A stretch of 64,000 nt of DNA. It comes from Geothrix fuzhouensis. GTDB taxonomy: Bacteria > Acidobacteriota > Holophagae > Holophagales > Holophagaceae. The position numbers and the translations under genes were made by a program. This document shows positions 59,524-64,000 of this stretch, piece after piece. The DNA is taken from contig NZ_JANHMQ010000003.1 of NCBI RefSeq assembly GCF_024609325.1, positions 1 to 64,000 on the forward strand, given 5' to 3'. Position 1 is the first letter of the stretch; each line of letters begins with the position of its first letter. The notes under the pieces were generated by a model that was given only the letters and a program-made list of their open reading frames with translations, ran no database searches and was not told the DNA's origin.

Positions 59524-59647
59524 CCCCCGGGAGAATCGAAGCGAGCCCCAGCTCAGCTGGGTTGAGCGCGGGGGTCCGGGGGTGTGCGCGCAGCGTGCCC
59601 TTAGATCCCGGCCACGCATGCGTGGCAGGGAGAACCCCCGGAGAATC
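59524..59647. repeat. Palindrome-rich element at the 3' end of the response regulator
   Basis: Near-copies of CCCCCGGGAGAATC (59524-59537) and CCCCCGGAGAATC (59635-59647) flank the palindromes CCCAGC-TCA-GCTGGG (59547-59561) and the perfect 16-mer GCCACGCATGCGTGGC (59611-59626). It may be a terminator or a REP-like intergenic repeat. Confidence 0.5.
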
Positions 59648-60362
59648 ATAAATACCGCTTGGCCTCACGCAGATAGGCTTTCTGCAGCAGGAAGCGGTGG
59701 ACTGGCCGTCCGCCCGTGCCGTACCCGGGCTCCATGCGAAGGACCTTGAGGGTGCTGAGGAACTCGAAGTATTTCCGGACCGAGACCCGCGAGATGCCCA
59801 CCAACTGGCCGATCTCCTCGCTGGTGAACCACGGCGTCGTCTCCGGCCACGCCGAGATGGCCTGCAACACCTTGTCCAGCGTGTTCCGATCGAGGCCTTT
59901 GGGCAGCCCCTCCGCCCTCCGGCCTTCGGGGGTCCGGCGGGCCAGGCGCTTGTCGAGCTCAGCCTGGTCGAGCGTCTGGCCATCCCGGATCAGGCGGCGG
60001 GTCTCGCCGTAGCGATCCAAGGCCTGCTTGAGCCGCTCGAACTCGAAGGGCTTGATGAGGTAGTCCACCGCGCCCAGCTTCAGGGCCCGGTCGATGGTCG
60101 CCGCATCCCGGGCGGCGGTCACGAAGATGACGTCCACATCCAGGCCCTGTCGCCGGATCGATTCCATGAGCTCGATGCCGCTCTGGCCGGGCATGAAGAT
60201 GTCCAGCAGCAGGAGGTCCACGGTGTGGCTTCGCAGCAGCTCCAAGGCCTCGGCGGTGCTGCGTGCGGAAGCCACCGTCTCGAAGCCTGGCACACGACTC
60301 AGATACATCCGGTTGAGCTCGGCCACCATGGGATCGTCTTCGACCAGCAGCACGCGGATCAT
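59646..60362 (-). CDS. CitB/DcuR-family response regulator
   Basis: Protein of 238 residues: receiver (about 1-120, D54 in LLLLDIFMPG, K in LIKPFEFERL) followed by a linker and a C-terminal winged/helix-turn-helix domain (WFTSEEIGQLVGISRVSVRKYFEFLSTL). This matches the CitB/DcuR/DpiA type that responds to citrate or C4-dicarboxylates. It overlaps the kinase gene by ATGA and probably activates dctA just downstream. Confidence 0.93.
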   Translation of the reverse strand: MIRVLLVEDDPMVAELNRMYLSRVPGFETVASARSTAEALELLRSHTVDLLLLDIFMPGQSGIELMESIRRQGLDVDVIFVTAARDAATIDRALKLGAVDYLIKPFEFERLKQALDRYGETRRLIRDGQTLDQAELDKRLARRTPEGRRAEGLPKGLDRNTLDKVLQAISAWPETTPWFTSEEIGQLVGISRVSVRKYFEFLSTLKVLRMEPGYGTGGRPVHRFLLQKAYLREAKRYL

Positions 60363-61972
60363 GGCTCCTCCGCCGGAAACAGCGTGAACGCAGTCGTGAA
60401 GACGGCGCCCCCACCCTCCCGGTTCCTCGCGACCAGCCGCCCCCCCCGGGCCTCGATGGCCCGGGCGGCCTGCCAGAGCCCGAAACCGCGGTTCTCACCC
60501 TTCGTGGAGAAGCCCAGGGTGAAGGTCTGGGCCAGGACCTCCTCGGGCAGCCCTGGACCGCTGTCCGCGACCGACACATGCAGGAGCGCTCCCTCGGGCC
60601 GGAGGGACACGTGGATCTCGCGGCGGACGCCTTCACCGATGGCTTCGACGGCATTTTCCAGCAGGTTGCCGAGCACCGTGACGAGGTCGTGGGAGGCCGC
60701 GTCATCGGGACACGGGGGCAGCGAGGCGTCCTGGTCCAGTTCCATGAGGATGTTCTGTTCCCGCGCCGACGCGAACCGGGCAAGCAGGAACCCCGCGATG
60801 ACCGGGTCCTTGATGCGCTGGACCACGAAGCCCACTTCGTCGTCCAGCCTGCCGACCACGCCGGTGATGTAGGTCTTGAGGCGCTCGTACTCCTCCAGCC
60901 GGACCAGCCCGAGGATCACGTGGAGCTTGTTCATGAACTCGTGGGCCTGGGCCCGGAGGGCGTTGGCATACAAGCGCACGCCCGTGAGCTGTTCGGCCAG
61001 CCGGTTCATCTCGGTGATGTCGCGGAAGGTGGCCAGCGCCCCGGTGATGCGGCCATCGACCAGCACGGGCACCCGGTTCGTGAGGATCTTCAGGCCCAGG
61101 ATGTCGCCCTCCTGGTCATACTCCGCCTGGCCCGTCTCCATCACCGTCCCAAGCCTGGAGCTGGGCAGCACCTCCTCCACCGGATGACCCACCAGCTCGC
61201 CGTGGCTTCCCGCCAGCGCGAACAGGCGCAGGGCCTCCTCGTTGACGATGGTGACCACCAGCTCCCGATTCACCCCGATGATGCCCTCACGCACCGAATG
61301 CAGCATCGCGTTGCGCTGCTGGAGCACGGTGGAGATCTCCTGGGGCTCCATGCCCATCAGGATCCGCTTGATGCGGCCGGCCAGGTAGGCGGCCCCGAGA
61401 ATCCCGGCCGCGAAGCCGATGACGCCCCCGAACACGATGCGTCTCTGCACACTCACGATGGCCCGGTCCACGCCCGATTGGAGCAGACCCACGGCCACAG
61501 CCCCCACCTGCCGATCCCCCTGCCACACGGGGGTGAAAGCGCGCAGGGACACGCCGAGTGTGCCCTTGGCCACCGAGAGGTAGGACTGGCCGCGGTAGAC
61601 GTTCGCATCATCCCCACCCACGAATCGGGCCCCGATCAGGGCCGGATTGGGATGCGAAAGCCGGAGGCCGTTCATGTTCATCACCACGACATAATCCACG
61701 CCCGCCTCGACCCGGATCCGTTCGGCGAGGTCCTGGATCTGTTCAGGCGGCCGCTGACCCATCAGGCCCTCGCGCACCGTCTCAGCCTCGGCCACGAGCC
61801 GGGACAGCAGCATCACCTTATTGCTCAGGGCCTCGCGGGCCTGCTGTTCCATCTTCCAGTCGACCAGGACACCTGTCACCAGCAGGGCCAGACCCAGGAT
61901 CAGGCTGACCAGGAGGGTGATCCTGGCCCTTAGGCGGAGAAGGGGGCGCATCCGGGACATGGTAAGGACCAT
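60359..61972 (-). CDS. CitA/DcuS-family sensor histidine kinase
   Basis: Protein of 537 residues: two transmembrane helices (about 17-36 and 175-195) enclosing a periplasmic sCACHE/PAS-like domain (EQIQDLAERIRVEAGVDYVVVMNMNGLRLSHP...), a cytoplasmic PAS domain (about 215-320), a SpoOB-like dimerisation helix with the phospho-acceptor in RAQAHEFMNKLHVILGL, and an HATPase domain (LGNLLENAVEAIGEG, DSGPGLPEEV, RGFGLWQAARAIEARGG). The layout is diagnostic of CitA/DcuS sensors of carboxylates. ATG 61960 (MSRMRP) is an alternative start. Confidence 0.93.
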   Translation of the reverse strand: MVLTMSRMRPLLRLRARITLLVSLILGLALLVTGVLVDWKMEQQAREALSNKVMLLSRLVAEAETVREGLMGQRPPEQIQDLAERIRVEAGVDYVVVMNMNGLRLSHPNPALIGARFVGGDDANVYRGQSYLSVAKGTLGVSLRAFTPVWQGDRQVGAVAVGLLQSGVDRAIVSVQRRIVFGGVIGFAAGILGAAYLAGRIKRILMGMEPQEISTVLQQRNAMLHSVREGIIGVNRELVVTIVNEEALRLFALAGSHGELVGHPVEEVLPSSRLGTVMETGQAEYDQEGDILGLKILTNRVPVLVDGRITGALATFRDITEMNRLAEQLTGVRLYANALRAQAHEFMNKLHVILGLVRLEEYERLKTYITGVVGRLDDEVGFVVQRIKDPVIAGFLLARFASAREQNILMELDQDASLPPCPDDAASHDLVTVLGNLLENAVEAIGEGVRREIHVSLRPEGALLHVSVADSGPGLPEEVLAQTFTLGFSTKGENRGFGLWQAARAIEARGGRLVARNREGGGAVFTTAFTLFPAEEP

Positions 61973-62039
61973 CCTAGGGTGGAAGCCCCTGGGCCGGCGC
62001 CGGAACGTTCGCGGCGCAAGTGTCCCGGACCGGGCTCGC

Positions 62040-63323
62040 TCAGAATCCCGCCATCAGGCGGTCCAAGTAGCGTGACTTCACCTGCCTGGAGGCGAGGGCT
62101 TGCTTGAGGGGCGGGAGCTTGAGCACGGCACCGAGGATGGCGGCGGTGGCCCGGTGCCCGTAGCCCGACTGACCGTCCACCAGCAGCTCCGCCAGCTGGC
62201 CCCGCTCGATGGCCATCATCACCGTGCGATGAGCGGTGTTGGCAGGGGTGAGCACGCGCGCCCGGCGCGACTTCAACCGGAGCGCATTCTTCGTGCAGGC
62301 CCGGACACACACGCCGCAGCCCAGGCAGCGCTCTTCGTCCAACTGCGCACGCTTCGCCGCCGCATGGTGGGGGTCATGGGCCGAGACGAGACTGAGGGCC
62401 TCCACGGGACAGGCGTTGACGCACTTGCCGCACCCGTTGCAGCGGTCGAGGTCCAACTCCGGTAGGTAGTTGGTGGTGTGGACGGGCTTCATGAAGGAGA
62501 ACCGCCGCGCGGCGATCATGGCCTCGCAGCAGCAGCCGCAGCAGTTGCAGATGAAGCTCACCTTCTCCCGGACGTTCTCCCCGAACTGCACGAGGCCCCG
62601 CTCCCGCGCCAGCTGCAGGAGGTCGAGGCATTCCGCGGCCTCCACTCGCCGCGCCACGTGGTGCCGCGTCAGGGAATCCGCGCAGGTGCCGAAGGTCATG
62701 CAGATGTCCATGGGCGCGTCGCAAGCTTTCCCCATATGGGCCATCTTGTGGCGGCAGTAGCAGGTGCCGATGCCGATGGCCTTGGCCGACCGCACCACCT
62801 CGCTGGCCCGTTCATGGTCCAGGACCACCAGGCTGTCCTCCCGGGGCAACGCCGTCTCGTCCACGAACACGCGGCCCAGCTGCGTTTGGCCGTTGGCGAA
62901 CAGGGCCCGGACGAAGTCCTCCTCCACGTTGAGGTACTGGTGAAACAGCTCGGCCAGGGCCTTCTGGTCCACGTCCCCCCGCACCCGCATCATGGAGAAC
63001 TCGAAGAAGCCCGCCATGGGTGGGGGCAGCACGTACCGCGTCTCCCCGTCGTGGACGAGGTCCAGCAGCATGGCCCGCTCGGCCAAGGCATCAAGCACGG
63101 CGCGGGCCTTGGCCTCCGGGAGCCTCCAGAGGGCGGCCGCGCGGCGGGCCGTGAAGGGGCGGATGGGCACCTGGGCCAGCAGGCCGGCCTCCTCCTCGCT
63201 CACCAGCAGGCGGAGGATCTGGAACAGGCGCTCCGAGGGCGGGGCACCCTGGGGGAAGCGGTTCAGACGGGCCACCAGGCGCTCGTAGGCGCCGTGTCCG
63301 GGGCGGAGGGTGGCATAGGCCAT
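62040..63323 (-). CDS. Ferredoxin-type protein with two 4Fe-4S clusters and N-terminal winged-helix-like region
   Basis: Protein of 427 residues from ATG 63323; a longer frame to 63962 runs antisense through the oxidoreductase gene and is not used. The N-terminal approximately 110 residues look like a helix-turn-helix (IRPFTARRAAALWRLPEAKARAVLDALAERAML). The middle has cysteine clusters CYCRHK and CNCCGCCCEAM. Then come two ferredoxin motifs, CNGCGKCVNACPVEA and CLGCGVCVRACTKNA, each with four cysteines (last as CP or CT). It is probably an electron carrier or an iron-sulfur regulatory protein. It is divergent from the molybdopterin oxidoreductase, likely sharing its pathway. Confidence 0.87.
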   Translation of the reverse strand: MAYATLRPGHGAYERLVARLNRFPQGAPPSERLFQILRLLVSEEEAGLLAQVPIRPFTARRAAALWRLPEAKARAVLDALAERAMLLDLVHDGETRYVLPPPMAGFFEFSMMRVRGDVDQKALAELFHQYLNVEEDFVRALFANGQTQLGRVFVDETALPREDSLVVLDHERASEVVRSAKAIGIGTCYCRHKMAHMGKACDAPMDICMTFGTCADSLTRHHVARRVEAAECLDLLQLARERGLVQFGENVREKVSFICNCCGCCCEAMIAARRFSFMKPVHTTNYLPELDLDRCNGCGKCVNACPVEALSLVSAHDPHHAAAKRAQLDEERCLGCGVCVRACTKNALRLKSRRARVLTPANTAHRTVMMAIERGQLAELLVDGQSGYGHRATAAILGAVLKLPPLKQALASRQVKSRYLDRLMAGF

Positions 63324-63488
63324 GGGGGCTTCCTGCCGCCAGGATAGTCCCGGGAGTCGGCCGGCCCAGAGAATAACATCCGAGGCGCCGCGGCGACCCG
63401 AGGGTGGAGGAGGCCCCCGGGACCTCCGGCCCCGGGACTGGGATTCTTCCCAAAAATGGTGACAATGGAGCCTTCCGACGGAGGGCCC

Positions 63489-64000
63489 ATGCCGACCAGC
63501 CTCCACCGCTCTGTCTGCCCCTACGACTGCCCCGACACCTGCGGCCTCCTGGTGACGGTGGAGGACGGCCGCGCCGTGGCCGTGGCGGGCGATCCCGAGC
63601 ACCCGCTCACCCGGGGTGCCCTCTGCCCCAAGATGAACCGCTACCAGGACACGGTGCACCATCCCGAGCGGCTGACGATGCCCCTGCGCCGCACTGGCGC
63701 CAAGGGCGAGGGCGTGTTCGCACCCATCTCCTGGGACGAGGCCATCGGGGAAATTGCCGAGCGCTGGCGGCGGATCATCGCCATCCACGGCGCCGAGGCC
63801 ATCCTGCCCTACTCCTACGCGGGCACCATGGGCCTGGTCCAGCGCAACGCCGGGCACGCCTTCTTCCATCGCCTGGGGGCCTCGAAGCTGGACCGCACCA
63901 TCTGCTCGCCCGCCAAGAACGAGGGCTGGGCCCTGGTGCTGGGCGGCACGCCCGCGCCGCATCCGGACGCCTGCGCCGCCAGCGACCTCATCCTGCTCTG
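63489..64000 (+). CDS. Molybdopterin oxidoreductase, N-terminal part (runs off the window)
   Basis: Open frame of 170 codons to the window end, starting ATG 63489 after GGAGGGCCC. The N-terminus carries a molybdopterin Fe4S4 domain (SVCPYDCPDTCGL...GALCPKMNRY, with cysteines at residues 10, 14, 18 and 48) and the start of the Mo/W-bis-MGD fold (ISWDEAIGEIAERWRRI...YSYAGTMGLVQRN). It belongs to the DMSO-reductase superfamily (formate dehydrogenase, nitrate reductase and related). The missing C-terminus prevents a substrate call. Confidence 0.9.
   Translation, partial: MPTSLHRSVCPYDCPDTCGLLVTVEDGRAVAVAGDPEHPLTRGALCPKMNRYQDTVHHPERLTMPLRRTGAKGEGVFAPISWDEAIGEIAERWRRIIAIHGAEAILPYSYAGTMGLVQRNAGHAFFHRLGASKLDRTICSPAKNEGWALVLGGTPAPHPDACAASDLILL

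Noticed and set aside
62040-63962. Extension of the ferredoxin frame to 63962
   Set aside because: The extra 213 codons run antisense to the molybdopterin oxidoreductase gene and have no domain or RBS; the start at 63323 fits better.

Overview
The window is a contiguous, gene-dense stretch of a high-GC bacterial chromosome. No plasmid replication, phage or transposase genes are visible. Several features suggest an Acidobacteriota member of the Holophagae (Geothrix/Holophaga-like): three tandem Oar-like TonB-dependent receptors with an N-terminal carboxypeptidase-regulatory domain, tandem DUF3857 transglutaminase proteins, an archaeal-type (type II) GAPDH, and a gene set fitting a respiratory, organic-acid-using Gram-negative. 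This placement is inference from protein style; no 16S rRNA is present.

Layout. 1-3.4 kb: glutaredoxin-like protein, SurA-like lipoprotein, tRNA-Phe with partial copies of its 3' end nearby, a membrane-anchored protein and pyrimidine-nucleoside phosphorylase. 3.4-13.5 kb: three large TonB-dependent receptors, each with its own leader and strong terminator. 13.5-22.6 kb: housekeeping genes (cobalamin adenosyltransferase; leuS-cysK-pyrE operon; M20 amidohydrolase and TRIC-like channel; aconitase). 22.9-26.6 kb: a translationally coupled GT4 glycosyltransferase and GH130 enzyme. 26.8-29.2 kb: BlaI-type repressor and M56 (BlaR1-type) membrane protease. 29.3-33.3 kb: two DUF3857/transglutaminase proteins, one lacking the catalytic cysteine. 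33.4-40.0 kb: DinG-like helicase, RlmH, a lipoprotein, type II GAPDH, YcxB-like protein, AAG-type glycosylase, tautomerase and tmRNA.

40.2-50.2 kb holds the most unusual locus. It contains a 917-residue methionine-rich, internally duplicated lipoprotein, an Lgt lipoprotein-modifying enzyme, a secreted DsrE-like protein, a FecR-domain protein with a methionine-rich tail, an NtrC-type enhancer-binding response regulator, a CHASE2 histidine kinase, an outer-membrane beta-barrel and a 147-residue secreted protein with about 21% methionine. Near-identical sigma-54-type promoters (TGGCACG-N4-TTGAAC) lie upstream of both methionine-rich genes. I read this as a two-component, sigma-54-controlled envelope system that makes methionine-rich proteins, plausibly for Cu(I)/Ag(I) binding or oxidant scavenging.

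50.4-52.7 kb: an FtsH-like AAA protease with a HEWGH zinc site, preceded by a 49-residue membrane peptide. 53.0-57.7 kb: an AraC regulator and redox/detoxification enzymes (CMD family, flavodoxin-fold quinone reductase, aldo-keto reductase, zinc alcohol dehydrogenase). 57.9-62.0 kb: DctA dicarboxylate symporter with a CitA/CitB-type two-component system. 62.0-64.0 kb: a polyferredoxin diverging from a molybdopterin oxidoreductase that runs off the window end.
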